The notes below the pieces were generated by a model, which was given only the letters and a program-made list of their open reading frames with translations, had not been told where the DNA came from and searched no databases. From CALODP01 sp942492055 (lineage in GTDB: Bacteria > Bacteroidota > Ignavibacteria > Ignavibacteriales > Melioribacteraceae): DNA of 64,000 nucleotides. A program made the position numbers and the translations under genes. Where the stretch lies: assembly GCA_942492055.1 (NCBI GenBank), contig CALODP010000019.1, positions 434,001-498,000 on the forward strand, given 5' to 3'. Within the stretch, counting starts at the first letter, position 1; each line of letters opens with the position of its first letter. Positions 26,576 through 36,317 of this stretch are shown piece by piece.

Positions 26576-27701
26576 AAGCTACAAACCTGATTGGACACCG
26601 GAAAATGCCGGTGATGAATTCGCAATCAGAGTTGTTAAAGGAGTTGAAGGAGGACACGACGGTTTGCCCGCTAATCCTAAACATAATAACAGAAAGATTG
26701 TTAAAAGACATCAACCTACCGAAGAGGAATTGATTGATGGTGTTTTGAATAATGACAGAACGATGCTCGCCAGAACTATTACTTTGATCGAAAGTAATTC
26801 GCCTGCTCATTATCAGAAAGCTCAAGCTGTTTTACAAAAGTTACTGCCTCATTCCGGAAATTCTCTTCGTATTGGAATTACGGGAGTTCCCGGTGCGGGT
26901 AAGAGTACTACAATTGAAGCGTTGGGAATGTATTTAATCGAGCAAGGGCATAAAGTAGCTGTTCTTACGGTAGATCCGAGTAGTGCTGTTACTAAAGGTA
27001 GTGTTCTCGGGGATAAAACCCGAATGGAGAAATTATCCCGCGAAGAAAATTGTTTTATTCGCCCTTCCCCCTCCAGTGGTACATTAGGAGGCGTTACTAG
27101 AAAAAGCCGGGAAACGGTAACTGTATGCGAGGCTGCCGGATATGATGTAATTCTTATCGAAACCGTTGGAGTCGGGCAAAGTGAAATAACCGTTCGTTCA
27201 ATGGTTGATTTCTTTTTACTAATGATGATAGCTGGCGCCGGAGACGAACTCCAGGGAATTAAAAAGGGAGTTATAGAAATTGCCGATGCTCTTTTCGTTA
27301 ATAAAGCAGACGGAGAAAACGAAAAGAAAGCAAAAATAGCAAGAGCGGAATATGCTAACGCACTTCACTATCTTCAACCGGCTACTCCAGGTTGGGAATC
27401 CAGAGCGCATACTTGTTCAGCCGTTACAGGCAAAGGTATCCCGGAGATGTGGGAAGTGATTAAGAAGTTCGAAGAGTTGACCAAGAGTAATGGCATTTTC
27501 GAAAAGCGCAGAAAAGATCAATCCCTCGAATGGGTTTTTAGTATGATTGAGGATGAATTGAAGGAAAGCTTCTATAATAACGCTTCTGTTAAAGAAAAAA
27601 TACCAACTATTCGAACTGCTATTCTCGGAGGATTGTTATTACCTACAAAGGCAGCTGAAGATCTGCTTGGTGTGTTCAGAAAAAGTTTGGATGACAAGTA
27701 A
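26559..27701 (+). CDS. meaB: MeaB/ArgK-type GTPase (methylmalonyl-CoA mutase chaperone)
   Basis: A 380-residue G3E GTPase. The Walker A motif is GVPGAGKST; VDPSSAVTKGSVLGDKTRM, ETVGVGQSE and VNKADG follow in order. MeaB protects and loads adenosylcobalamin into methylmalonyl-CoA mutase in the succinate/propionate pathway. The mutase genes are not in the window. Its C-terminal part (SLEWVFSMIEDELKESFY) is the dimerisation arm. It overlaps the acetyltransferase gene and precedes the probable PEP carboxykinase by 86 bases. Confidence 0.93.
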   Translation: MTDKNKSYKPDWTPENAGDEFAIRVVKGVEGGHDGLPANPKHNNRKIVKRHQPTEEELIDGVLNNDRTMLARTITLIESNSPAHYQKAQAVLQKLLPHSGNSLRIGITGVPGAGKSTTIEALGMYLIEQGHKVAVLTVDPSSAVTKGSVLGDKTRMEKLSREENCFIRPSPSSGTLGGVTRKSRETVTVCEAAGYDVILIETVGVGQSEITVRSMVDFFLLMMIAGAGDELQGIKKGVIEIADALFVNKADGENEKKAKIARAEYANALHYLQPATPGWESRAHTCSAVTGKGIPEMWEVIKKFEELTKSNGIFEKRRKDQSLEWVFSMIEDELKESFYNNASVKEKIPTIRTAILGGLLLPTKAAEDLLGVFRKSLDDK

Positions 27702-27787
27702 TAATTCTTTACAGAATCTTAATCTTGGCTGTTGTGTTTATGTTGTAAATTTACATTGAAGATTATTAACCTCTTTGAGGAGACTTT

Positions 27788-30700
27788 ATGGATATAAAAA
27801 GATCACTTGGTTTTTACATGGACGGGCAATCGCCCAACAAAAACAAAAGATTAATGCAGTACATTAATCTTAAGCTTGCTTCCTTAGGAAAGCCTTATTA
27901 CGGAAGTAAGTCCGATACCAAATTTTTGGAGTTAGCTAAAGATTTGATTCGAAATCACAGGGAAAAGAATCGTTTATTGTCGAATTATCTTTGTCCTGCA
28001 GATCAGAGAATTCAGAAATTTCTGGATAATTATTTGAGCGATTTTAAGGATAAGCTTAATATTCGCATGCCATCAAATACTTTTACTCTCGATAGCCACG
28101 GAATAGCCCGTGTATTGTCTCTTCCTCCGGATGAGGATAGTTTTTCGTCCGATATTATTACCTCCTATAGGTTGAAGCAAGGGATTCTTCATAATCCGAA
28201 AAATGATCGAAGAACAACCAAAGGGGTTTTTCATATTGCCGAAGGGGGACTACCTATTCCCGACGACAAAAAGAGTGTACCAAAAAAAGTTTTCGCGAAT
28301 ATTCTTATGGCTGCTTTGAATCCACCTAGCAGATATATGAAATTGCCATATACTTCCTCTCAGGAAGAGGAAGCGGAACTTTTTGTTTCTTTATTGCTAA
28401 GACCTAAAGTAAGCCCCGAAGTAAAGGGAGTTAGTTCCGAAAAGTCTATGGAAATAAGATTCTTCGTTCCCGGAAACCTTGTAAGTAATCTCGATTTCGT
28501 AGAGTCAATCTTCGGAAACGCCGGGGATCCGTATCTTCCTGAAAACGATGCCGGATTGGATATTGAACATTGGACAGGTCATACCGGATGCGTAATTCTT
28601 GCTCCACATATGATTCGCTTTACAAAAAAAGAGTTGGGACTTCCTAATATAAAAGAGGCAACCGAACGCCAGAAACGTGACGGAATGTGCTGGGAATCGG
28701 AAGATGAAATATACAACGACGGACAAGCATTCAAGATAACAGCTAGAACCGAAGAAGGGGTTATAGTTACGATTATAGCCGATAACTATTTCGGGTATTC
28801 AAAGAAAGAAGTAAAAACTCAAATAAGCTATGCGGCCAACCTCTACGGAAACGTTGAAGAGGAACATGCCGGTGGTGCTATTGCCTTCCCTAGTTATAAC
28901 CTCGGAGATGATTTCCACGACGATAACCAGGTGAAGAAAGACGGACATTCTTTCGAAGAAGTTGTTAGTATGTACGGAAAGATGATAGACGTTAAGCCGG
29001 AAGGCTACGCCATAGATAAAAAATATTCGGATATAATATATGTCCCCGAAGATACACGGTTCAATTTGATAGAACAAACCGTCAAATGGGTTAAGGGTGA
29101 AAAGGAAGTTTCAATCAGATTACATCCGAATAACACATATGTTTATCCTGCCGGATACAAAGTAAGAATGGTTAAGAACCAGCAAGTCCCTTCATGGCAG
29201 CTTATCGGTACAGCCGCGGAAGGAACTATGTGCCATAAACCATCTACTGTTTCGGGTGGTGGTAAATCGGAAATATCAAAATCAATTTCCGACGCTATTC
29301 TTTACGGCCCTTTCTTTATCGCTAATTTCGAGGAAGACTTGAAAAAGGTTGATGAAATAATCGGTAAAGATTATAGCGATAAAGGACGTTTCGAAAAGAA
29401 AAAACCGGGTGAAAGCAGAACCATACTTAGTCCCGAAAGATCTTTGGGTTCTGTCATTAAATTGTTGACCCCTTCCAAATTGAAATATAGCGACGAATAC
29501 AACGAATGGTTGATGAGTATTCCTCATTACATCAAAGGTTTGGTTTTCTTGATAAAGAAATCTTACAAACCCGAATGGGGAGAAGACTGGAGAAAATACT
29601 TCCAGGTTGATATTATCGACGGAAAGAATGGGAACGAACTTAAGTTCGAAGGGCGTAAACTTGTCGCTAGCTATTTGAGAGTAGGTTTGTTCAAAGATAG
29701 CGCTTGGCGTACATATAAGCTCCGTCAAGACTTTATTGCAGCCGACAAAATTCAGGCTGAGGATGACATTTCCGCTTCCGTTGTTATTCCTGCAAAAGCT
29801 CTTGAGTATTTGAGTGAGAACTACGATAACCCTTGCGTTAAGTTTGTTGATAACTGCGAGTATCGCTTCTTCCAACGTCCTGACGAGGCGATTCACAGAG
29901 GTTACGATAAACAAGCCGAGGCTGACCTTGCAGCTCCTAATACATTCATCTCTAACTTCGAAGCGCTCCATGTGGACGAAGCCGAGAAGATTATGCAAGA
30001 CGCTATAGAATTCGACAAATACACAACTCCTATCAAGCGACTTATTAAAGACGTAGCTGAGAAAAAGGATTGCACATATTTCGTATCTTCATCTCATCCT
30101 AGAATCGTTGACGGAAAACCGTCGAAGAATATGAGATATTTGCAGAATCGTCCCGATGTTGTTAATCCGAAAGACAAATATATTGCCGAAGTAGGAACCA
30201 GACTCTACAGAAAAGTTCCTGTTGATAAACCTGTCTATTTCCCTGTTAACGCTGTATTGGCCGGAAGAAGAAATAATCCGCCCGAGAAGGGAATACGACC
30301 TTTAGCCGTTTATAATCCTATTCACTATCAGGAACTACCCGAACTCTTTATGGATTTCGTTTGTAGTGTTACCGGAAAATCTCCTTCAACTACCGGCGCC
30401 GGTACCGAAGGGGCATTAACAAAAGCTCCATTTAATGCTTTGTGTCCGGTTACCGATTTGAATAACGCTCTCGTCTCCTTTATTCTTACCGGATATGACG
30501 GCTATACATCTGCCGCCGGATATATCGGACCGAACTATCGTGTAGATCATGATATTAGTTTGCTGATACCCGAAATCTGGTGCCGTTTGAAAGTGAACGA
30601 AAGAGATCCGAAATTCTTAATCAAGGAAGGATATCTCGAGAAGGTTGACGACTTCGAACACAAAGGGAAAACCATCTTGGGTAGCAGACTCGGTTACAGA

Positions 30701-31240
30701 ATTACTAACAAATTCGTTAGTACCTATTTCGGTAGAGTATTCGAAAATCCCGATACTGTTTTCAACGAAGAGATGCTTCGCCCGGAAATTCAGGGAATGG
30801 AAGTATTCGTAGACGGAATTAACAATATCGTCGAGGCGCAGGAAAAAGTAGCTAAAGCATACCTACGTGACGGTTCCATTGAAGCTGCGTGCCCTCCCCT
30901 TAAGGCTGTCTTAAGCGTTATGGCTACCGGTGAGTTCGAAGGAAAATCGATTCACGACAAAGAGGTACGTGAGTTATTCGACAGAGAAAACATGCTCAGT
31001 AGCGAATGGTACAGAGATCGTGTTCTCAATAAACAACTCAAAGATATTGAGCTATGGCAACGCCATGTAGATTACATTAAAGGATTCATCGAGAGAGGTA
31101 CCAATCTTGATGACCAGGCTAAAGCGGAGTTGAAGAAAAAACTTAACGAAGCCGAAACAAATCTGAAACATGTTAAATCTACCAAATACCTGAAAAATCT
31201 CGAAGGATCAATCGGACTTGATCCTCTCTATAGAAAGTAA
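27788..31240 (+). CDS. Probable PPi-dependent phosphoenolpyruvate carboxykinase
   Basis: A 1150-residue cytoplasmic protein with no membrane segments. Its size and blocks match my memory of PPi-type PEP carboxykinases (Entamoeba, Propionibacterium; about 1100-1150 residues), which interconvert PEP plus CO2 plus phosphate with oxaloacetate plus PPi. Visible blocks include SGGGKSEISKSI (near residue 489), SSSHPRIVDGKPSKNMRYL, and TGAGTEGALTKAPFNALCPV then TDLNNA (near 868-894), the last strongly conserved. GAGGAG lies six bases before the ATG, and a terminator follows. A neighbouring meaB fits a propionate/succinate flux role. The alternative is an uncharacterised relative. Confidence 0.7.
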   Translation: MDIKRSLGFYMDGQSPNKNKRLMQYINLKLASLGKPYYGSKSDTKFLELAKDLIRNHREKNRLLSNYLCPADQRIQKFLDNYLSDFKDKLNIRMPSNTFTLDSHGIARVLSLPPDEDSFSSDIITSYRLKQGILHNPKNDRRTTKGVFHIAEGGLPIPDDKKSVPKKVFANILMAALNPPSRYMKLPYTSSQEEEAELFVSLLLRPKVSPEVKGVSSEKSMEIRFFVPGNLVSNLDFVESIFGNAGDPYLPENDAGLDIEHWTGHTGCVILAPHMIRFTKKELGLPNIKEATERQKRDGMCWESEDEIYNDGQAFKITARTEEGVIVTIIADNYFGYSKKEVKTQISYAANLYGNVEEEHAGGAIAFPSYNLGDDFHDDNQVKKDGHSFEEVVSMYGKMIDVKPEGYAIDKKYSDIIYVPEDTRFNLIEQTVKWVKGEKEVSIRLHPNNTYVYPAGYKVRMVKNQQVPSWQLIGTAAEGTMCHKPSTVSGGGKSEISKSISDAILYGPFFIANFEEDLKKVDEIIGKDYSDKGRFEKKKPGESRTILSPERSLGSVIKLLTPSKLKYSDEYNEWLMSIPHYIKGLVFLIKKSYKPEWGEDWRKYFQVDIIDGKNGNELKFEGRKLVASYLRVGLFKDSAWRTYKLRQDFIAADKIQAEDDISASVVIPAKALEYLSENYDNPCVKFVDNCEYRFFQRPDEAIHRGYDKQAEADLAAPNTFISNFEALHVDEAEKIMQDAIEFDKYTTPIKRLIKDVAEKKDCTYFVSSSHPRIVDGKPSKNMRYLQNRPDVVNPKDKYIAEVGTRLYRKVPVDKPVYFPVNAVLAGRRNNPPEKGIRPLAVYNPIHYQELPELFMDFVCSVTGKSPSTTGAGTEGALTKAPFNALCPVTDLNNALVSFILTGYDGYTSAAGYIGPNYRVDHDISLLIPEIWCRLKVNERDPKFLIKEGYLEKVDDFEHKGKTILGSRLGYRITNKFVSTYFGRVFENPDTVFNEEMLRPEIQGMEVFVDGINNIVEAQEKVAKAYLRDGSIEAACPPLKAVLSVMATGEFEGKSIHDKEVRELFDRENMLSSEWYRDRVLNKQLKDIELWQRHVDYIKGFIERGTNLDDQAKAELKKKLNEAETNLKHVKSTKYLKNLEGSIGLDPLYRK

Positions 31241-31248
31241 TTACACTT

Positions 31249-31280
31249 AAAGGCCGTCCCGAGCATGGGATGGCCTTTTA
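31249..31280 (+). terminator. Terminator after the PEPCK-like gene
   Basis: AAAGGCCGTCCC pairs with GGGATGGCCTTT across GAGCAT and is followed by TATTTT. An apparent 93-codon frame starting at 31270 begins inside this hairpin. Confidence 0.85.
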
Positions 31281-31320
31281 TTTTACTCTTCCCGAATCTA
31301 TCGGAAGAGTAATCCCCCTC

Positions 31321-31946
31321 TTCCCAATCCCAAACTACCATGACAGAAAAGCAATCGGTCATGCCAGAAGAGCAAAAGAACTTGCCTTAAAGAAAAAAAA
31401 CAAAAAAGGAATCGTTTTCGACCTTGAAGCAACAATAATCCGCCATGAAGCAAAAATAAACAAGCCGGAAGCAAGAATAAATGAGAGAGAAGCAATGCCA
31501 TTTGCTCCGGAAGCAATTATAAAAGAAAAGGAAGCAACTCCAAAGGATTAGGAAGCAAGAGCAAAAGAGACAGAAGCAATTATGTTCGAAGAAGAAGCAA
31601 CTATTTTCGGTCGTTCGATTGGCTTTGCTTCGTGACCAAACATGATTGCTTCCCGTTCGATTATCTTTGCTTCGTGACCAAACATGATTGCTTCCCGGTC
31701 GATTGGCTTTGCTTCGTGACCAAACATGATTGCTTCCCGATCGATTATCTTTGCCTCGCGACCGAACATGATTGCTTCCCGTTCGATTGCCTTTGCTTCG
31801 TGATCGAACATGATTGCTTCCCGTTCGATTGCCTTTGCTTCGCGATCGAACATGATTGCTTCCCGTTCGATTGCCTTTGCTTCGCGACCGAACATGGTTG
31901 CTTCCCGTTCGATTGGCTTTGCTTCGTGGCCGAGCATGATTGCTTC
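31321..31946. repeat. Array 3: 21-bp-period bipartite array, inverted relative to array 2
   Basis: The forward arm begins with five weak units at 31321, 31342, 31363, 31384 and 31405, then nine GAAGCAA units at 31426 to 31594 every 21 bases. The reverse arm has sixteen TTGCTTC units ending at 31631 and every 21 bases to 31946 without an indel (one is TTGCCTC). The last forward and first reverse units overlap by 4 bp, as in arrays 2 and 4. The diverse forward arm is nearly identical to the reverse complement of the right arm of array 2. The terminal unit at 31342 is identical to the reverse complement of the one at 54665-54685 in array 4. It lies between convergent genes. Bases 31947-32067 show nothing else. 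Confidence 0.95.
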
Positions 31947-32067
31947 TTCTCAAGGAGGCATATGAGTAGATTGTTATGATATATTTTTCCCGAAGATATC
32001 TCTAATTCGAACATCAATGCTAATCATAGAATCGAGCATGATACATTCCTGCTAAAAGATAGTCTAT

Positions 32068-34698
32068 CTAGAACATCAAACTAGTTCCGGTCCACAATGT
32101 AAAACCATCGGCCGAGTGTCCGACAGATAAGGAGAGAGTGAACATCTTATCCAGGTAGGAGAGCCACCCTCCGATGCCGTAAGAAGGATGCCATTTTTTA
32201 GATGGAAGATTATTCGCGAATACTCGTCCTGTTTCTCCGAAGAGTGAAAGTCCCAAATCCCCCGGTATTATTACTCTGATTCGCCCCAGCGAGGCGCGCA
32301 CCTCCATTTGGCCGAATAGTTTGGCGTCCCCGGCGAAACGTTCTCTGTTGAATCCCCTAAGGCTCTCTTTGCCTCCCAAAAACTGTGACGCGATAAAAGG
32401 ATATTTTCCCCACGTCTTGCCTCCCCCCAAACGAAATGCGATTGAAGATTTGGAGAGATAATCTAACGGGAAATAGGCTCTTATATCCAATTCCCCTTTC
32501 GTGAAGTCGGATTTCATGTTTAACACTTCCGGGAAATATGTTCCTCTGGCGTTGAAAAAGAATCCCGAAGATGGTTCGAATTCATTATCTCTGGAATCAT
32601 ATTCCAGGGAGGCTCCCGAGTTAATAGAGCGCATAGTTCTCAGACCGTAATCTCCACCGAAATAGTCGTAAAAATCGGCTAACAATTTCTTCACACCTAT
32701 TTCTGTATCGACGTATGTATATCCCGAAATAAGATTTAGTTTTATCGCGTCGGAAAGTTCGAAGCCTAATGTTAATCCTAGACGGACAACCCCTTGTTCG
32801 ATTTCATAGTAGTCTTCTTCGGCAAGGGCATGATAATAAGGAGTTTCGTTGCCGAATCCGTAGAATTGAGTTAAAGTAAGCCCTGTGGCAAAGGCGTTTA
32901 TTTTCACTTCAGCGCCATCGATAAGGGAATTGAATATTCCCTCGTATTCAACGGAACCCGCGTGCGGTTTGGAAGCGTATTCGGCCGAAAGAGACATCAT
33001 ATAATCGTAAGGATCAGCCCTGAAATTATATTTGTAGAGCTTTGGTCCTCCGCCGATTATCAGTCCGTTATCAGAGCTTATGGAAACCACCGGATTTATT
33101 AGCCAATCGTACCCACGATCTCGCAAAGCCGGTTCATACCGCTCGTAATCATCATTGGGCTCAGGCCATTCGCATTTGTTCCACTTGGTTCCGTTATTAA
33201 ACTTTATCGTTGTCTTCTTTCCGCTATCGTATACAAAGGTCTTTGATTCGTCCTTTGGAATAGGGAGGATGGAAAGGGCGTACCCGTTAACAGTAGAATT
33301 ATCAACTACTTTATCCTTTCCTTCTCCCGATATTATTCTAACAAGGGGAGAAGAATTTACTTCACCGTTTATCAAGATATAGTCGTCATCATCCAGAGTA
33401 TAGATCCTTATCTCTTTGGTCAGATGGTTATCGAAAACTTTATGATATAACAATTCTCCCTTGGGTAAATCGGATTTCTTTTGTTTCTTATAATATTTCA
33501 CTTCGGTACTCATATCGCTAAGGCGATTAACCTCTATGTAATCCTTTTTGTTGCTGCAATATATATCGACCACCGAATTGATGATCTCATAATACTCATC
33601 GGAAGCTTCTTTGAGTTTTTCTCTTCGGGAAATCAAATCTGAAATTAGCTTTCTTCCTTCAAGATCGAAATGTTCTTTCGGCATGCTCTTAACTGCCTTT
33701 TCGATTACCTCATTCGTCAAACGCTTGTAAATAAAGACCGTAACCGAATCCCATTCCTCTTTTGTTATTTCCGTAAGAATTCGTCTATCGAGATATCTTC
33801 CGCTCCAAGTCAGGTCTTCAATCTGAGTATATTCTTCGCTAAAATGATTGAATTGTGGAATCAGATATTCGGCAACCCTAACAGCCAAGCCATCAAAACG
33901 TGCGAAGGCCTGATCTCTGTCTCTCGGAATAGGTTTCCAAAGTTCATTATTCTCTTCTTTGTATTTTGCCCAACGCCATTGATCGGTGTGCCGATCCCAG
34001 TCTCCGAGAAAAACATCAATCAATCTTGCTTTCAAAAACTCTTTCGAGTCGAACTTTTCACTTCTTTTCTCTTCCAATCTATGCAAAAGTTTGAACGTTC
34101 CTTTTACTTGTTCGGCACCGTTAAAATCAATTCCGTCCTCCTCTTCCACATCCGGATGAATCTCAATCATTCCGAGCAGACATGCAAACTCATTCCGGTA
34201 TTTCCCCAAACGCTCATCATCAGGCATATAAACCAATAGAGGTTTAGCTTGTAAGATTCCGACCGCCTCCAAGATAGGAGCAACGATAAGAGGAGCCATT
34301 GGATTTGCGGAACTAATTTGATCTTGCATTACATCGGCGGCTAATGTCGTTCGCAAAGCCTCGGGAAGGACTTTCGAGGGATCTTTATCCATCGATCTGA
34401 ATTTCCAATAGTTACCATCATTCCCTTTAAAACGAAGCGACTTAGTTTGTTGTCCTCCACCTCTCTTGATCGGAGTAATTCCTCCTGCAAATTTTCCCAA
34501 ATCGAGTATTTCCACTTTAACGGGAATAGCCCAAAGAGAGCGCCAATGTTCTCCGAAAACGAGATTGTGCAGATTATCGGTTGCGTATTGAGGAGCCGGG
34601 GTAATAGTAATTGAATCGGGTAATGCCTGTGAAAAGCTTATCCCTGATAGAACCGTCAAAATGGCCATAGCTATAAATAATCGTTTCTTTGTCATCAT
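32068..34698 (-). CDS. Kinase-like domain fused to an Omp85/BamA-type outer-membrane barrel
   Basis: An 876-residue exported protein. After a signal peptide, residues about 78-400 form a domain with GGGQQTKSLRFKG, FRSMDKDP, a helix, FLGDWDRHTDQWRW (232-243) and PIPRDRDQAF (256-265). D-x-x-x-x-Q-W and the DRD block resemble the catalytic and metal motifs of FAM20C/HipA/PI3-4-kinase-like folds; this is pattern inference. Residues about 550-876 form a D15/Omp85 surface-antigen barrel (FLGGKESLRGFNRERF, C-terminal Phe). It starts at the last base of the preceding gene's stop (TAATG). Its substrate is unknown; it may modify surface proteins or glycans. Confidence 0.78.
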   Translation of the reverse strand: MMTKKRLFIAMAILTVLSGISFSQALPDSITITPAPQYATDNLHNLVFGEHWRSLWAIPVKVEILDLGKFAGGITPIKRGGGQQTKSLRFKGNDGNYWKFRSMDKDPSKVLPEALRTTLAADVMQDQISSANPMAPLIVAPILEAVGILQAKPLLVYMPDDERLGKYRNEFACLLGMIEIHPDVEEEDGIDFNGAEQVKGTFKLLHRLEEKRSEKFDSKEFLKARLIDVFLGDWDRHTDQWRWAKYKEENNELWKPIPRDRDQAFARFDGLAVRVAEYLIPQFNHFSEEYTQIEDLTWSGRYLDRRILTEITKEEWDSVTVFIYKRLTNEVIEKAVKSMPKEHFDLEGRKLISDLISRREKLKEASDEYYEIINSVVDIYCSNKKDYIEVNRLSDMSTEVKYYKKQKKSDLPKGELLYHKVFDNHLTKEIRIYTLDDDDYILINGEVNSSPLVRIISGEGKDKVVDNSTVNGYALSILPIPKDESKTFVYDSGKKTTIKFNNGTKWNKCEWPEPNDDYERYEPALRDRGYDWLINPVVSISSDNGLIIGGGPKLYKYNFRADPYDYMMSLSAEYASKPHAGSVEYEGIFNSLIDGAEVKINAFATGLTLTQFYGFGNETPYYHALAEEDYYEIEQGVVRLGLTLGFELSDAIKLNLISGYTYVDTEIGVKKLLADFYDYFGGDYGLRTMRSINSGASLEYDSRDNEFEPSSGFFFNARGTYFPEVLNMKSDFTKGELDIRAYFPLDYLSKSSIAFRLGGGKTWGKYPFIASQFLGGKESLRGFNRERFAGDAKLFGQMEVRASLGRIRVIIPGDLGLSLFGETGRVFANNLPSKKWHPSYGIGGWLSYLDKMFTLSLSVGHSADGFTLWTGTSLMF

Positions 34699-35534
34699 TA
34701 TTTACTCTTCGGATAGAAAGTAAGTTTACCATAGCCGCCGGCTCCTTCGTCGCTTATTACCAAGGTTCCGTTCTTTAAAAGCGAAAGTCCTTCTGGTTGT
34801 TGATGATAATCGGCATTCAGTTTTACGGCATTTATAACGGCTCCATCTGAATTCAACTCTGCAATAGCAGGTTCACCCTTAGAACTCAATATCAAATAAG
34901 TATCATCCTCGGGATTGTAAACAATAGCGGAGGGAAAGAAATCAGATACTCCGTATACAACTTTAAGTTCGTTCGGACAAATTAGAAAGCGTGGCTTTTC
35001 CATAATTTTACTTTCCGAAAGAGAATAAGAATATACAGCTCTTCTCTTTTGATAATTCTTTCCGGCATACTTTTTTGAGGCTAATAAAAGTGAATTTGAT
35101 TTCGGATCGTGGCACAATCCTTCGAAATCGAATTTGGATGAAAAATTGTTTACAATTTTCTTAAATGTAACAGTCGAATTATTATTCCCTTCTTCAAACA
35201 TGAAGAAATCACCGCTGCTAATAAGCAAATAGAATTTACCTTTTACATATTCGATATCTTCAAAATCCTCGTTAACGAATATGCTCCCTACATTAAAAGA
35301 TTTTACAATTTTCTTTTTTTGCAGATCGAATTTGTAAATTGTCCCTTTCTCATCATTATGGCAATACAAGCCATTCCCAACAAGAGTAATTCCGGATATC
35401 TCTTCAAGACCTGCAGGTAATAAGAATTGCTCAGGATTATTCGCCGCAAAATTGTATCGCGACAAGGCCGAATTAGTTTGGGCAAGAAGCGTTGTTGCAA
35501 GAAAAAGGAAGCATATATTTATTATTCGTATCAT
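34698..35534 (-). CDS. SdiA-regulated-like secreted beta-propeller protein
   Basis: A 278-residue exported protein. Signal peptide MIRIINICFLFLATTLLAQ; then a six-blade-like propeller with EISGITLVGNGLYCHNDEKG, NEDFEDIEYVKGKFYLL and QPEGLSLLKNGTLVISDEG. These match the SdiA-regulated family (PF06977-like), a secreted protein of unknown function. It shares one base with the Omp85-fusion gene (TAATG), so the two are translated together and may act together at the cell surface. Confidence 0.75.
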   Translation of the reverse strand: MIRIINICFLFLATTLLAQTNSALSRYNFAANNPEQFLLPAGLEEISGITLVGNGLYCHNDEKGTIYKFDLQKKKIVKSFNVGSIFVNEDFEDIEYVKGKFYLLISSGDFFMFEEGNNNSTVTFKKIVNNFSSKFDFEGLCHDPKSNSLLLASKKYAGKNYQKRRAVYSYSLSESKIMEKPRFLICPNELKVVYGVSDFFPSAIVYNPEDDTYLILSSKGEPAIAELNSDGAVINAVKLNADYHQQPEGLSLLKNGTLVISDEGAGGYGKLTFYPKSK

Positions 35535-35600
35535 AGCATTATTCGGTATCGGATTAGTAAATGACTATTATTGAGATTTGTAAAACGGAGCTCATATTCA

Positions 35601-35629
35601 GCTAAAGAAGGGGGGCAAACCGCCCTCTC
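35601..35629 (-). terminator. Weak terminator after the cysteine hydrolase gene
   Basis: On the minus strand, GAGGGC pairs imperfectly with GCCCCC across GGTTT, followed by CTTCTTT. It lies just past the stop at 35634. Confidence 0.4.
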
Positions 35630-35633
35630 AAAT

Positions 35634-36194
35634 TTATTTAATAAGCTTCGAAACAGCTTTGAATTCGTCGGTTCCACAAACTTGTAGTAATTCGAAGAGA
35701 ACCGTTTCGGTAGTAACAAGTTCAGCACCGTTAGCTCTCATTCTATCAAGAGCAATCAGATAGTCCTTTTCTTTTCTGGAAGAAACAGCGTCGGCAACAA
35801 GATTAACCTGAAAATCGTTAGCCAACAAATCCAAAACTGTTTGTTGCACACAAACATGGGACTCGATACCGGCAACAACAACTTGCTTGATCCTTTTGGC
35901 GACAAGAGTTTCAAATAGATCGCCGGCTCCGAAACAGCTAAAGGATAGCTTAGCGATTGCATCTTCTTCCAGTAATTCCTTTAATTCCGGAACAGTATTT
36001 CCCAAACCTTTCGGATATTGTTCCGTATAAAAGATCGGAACATTCATTACACCGAAACCACTGATTAGCTTTTTCGAATTAGCAATCAATTCCTCGGAGT
36101 TCATCATAGCTTTCAGAATTCTTTCCTGAATATCAATGACCAACAGAGCAGTTTCTTCTCTTCTAAGAATTTTTCTATTTCGTATTATTTCCAT
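35634..36194 (-). CDS. Isochorismatase-family cysteine hydrolase
   Basis: A 186-residue cysteine hydrolase. The N-terminal VIDIQERIL carries the catalytic Asp; a Lys follows in LLEEDAIAKLSFS; and IESHVCVQQTVLDLL carries the catalytic Cys of the family. Members hydrolyse amides or ethers such as nicotinamide, ureidoacrylate or isochorismate; this one resembles the YcaC-type group of unknown substrate. It is separated by 123 bases from the upstream deformylase gene, on the same strand. Confidence 0.85.
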   Translation of the reverse strand: MEIIRNRKILRREETALLVIDIQERILKAMMNSEELIANSKKLISGFGVMNVPIFYTEQYPKGLGNTVPELKELLEEDAIAKLSFSCFGAGDLFETLVAKRIKQVVVAGIESHVCVQQTVLDLLANDFQVNLVADAVSSRKEKDYLIALDRMRANGAELVTTETVLFELLQVCGTDEFKAVSKLIK

Positions 36195-36317
36195 TTCAAA
36201 CCCTCTTAATAGTTAATACTTATAGTCACTAGTTTCTCATATGTAAAACTATTCATTTTTTCTTTATCGTACAGAAAATTCGGATCATTTGTAAGTCAAT
36301 TTTCCTATGAAAAGCAA

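Noticed and set aside
31270..31551. Apparent 93-codon gene on the plus strand
   Set aside because: Its ATG lies inside the terminator hairpin of the PEPCK-like gene and the rest is the diverse arm of array 3.
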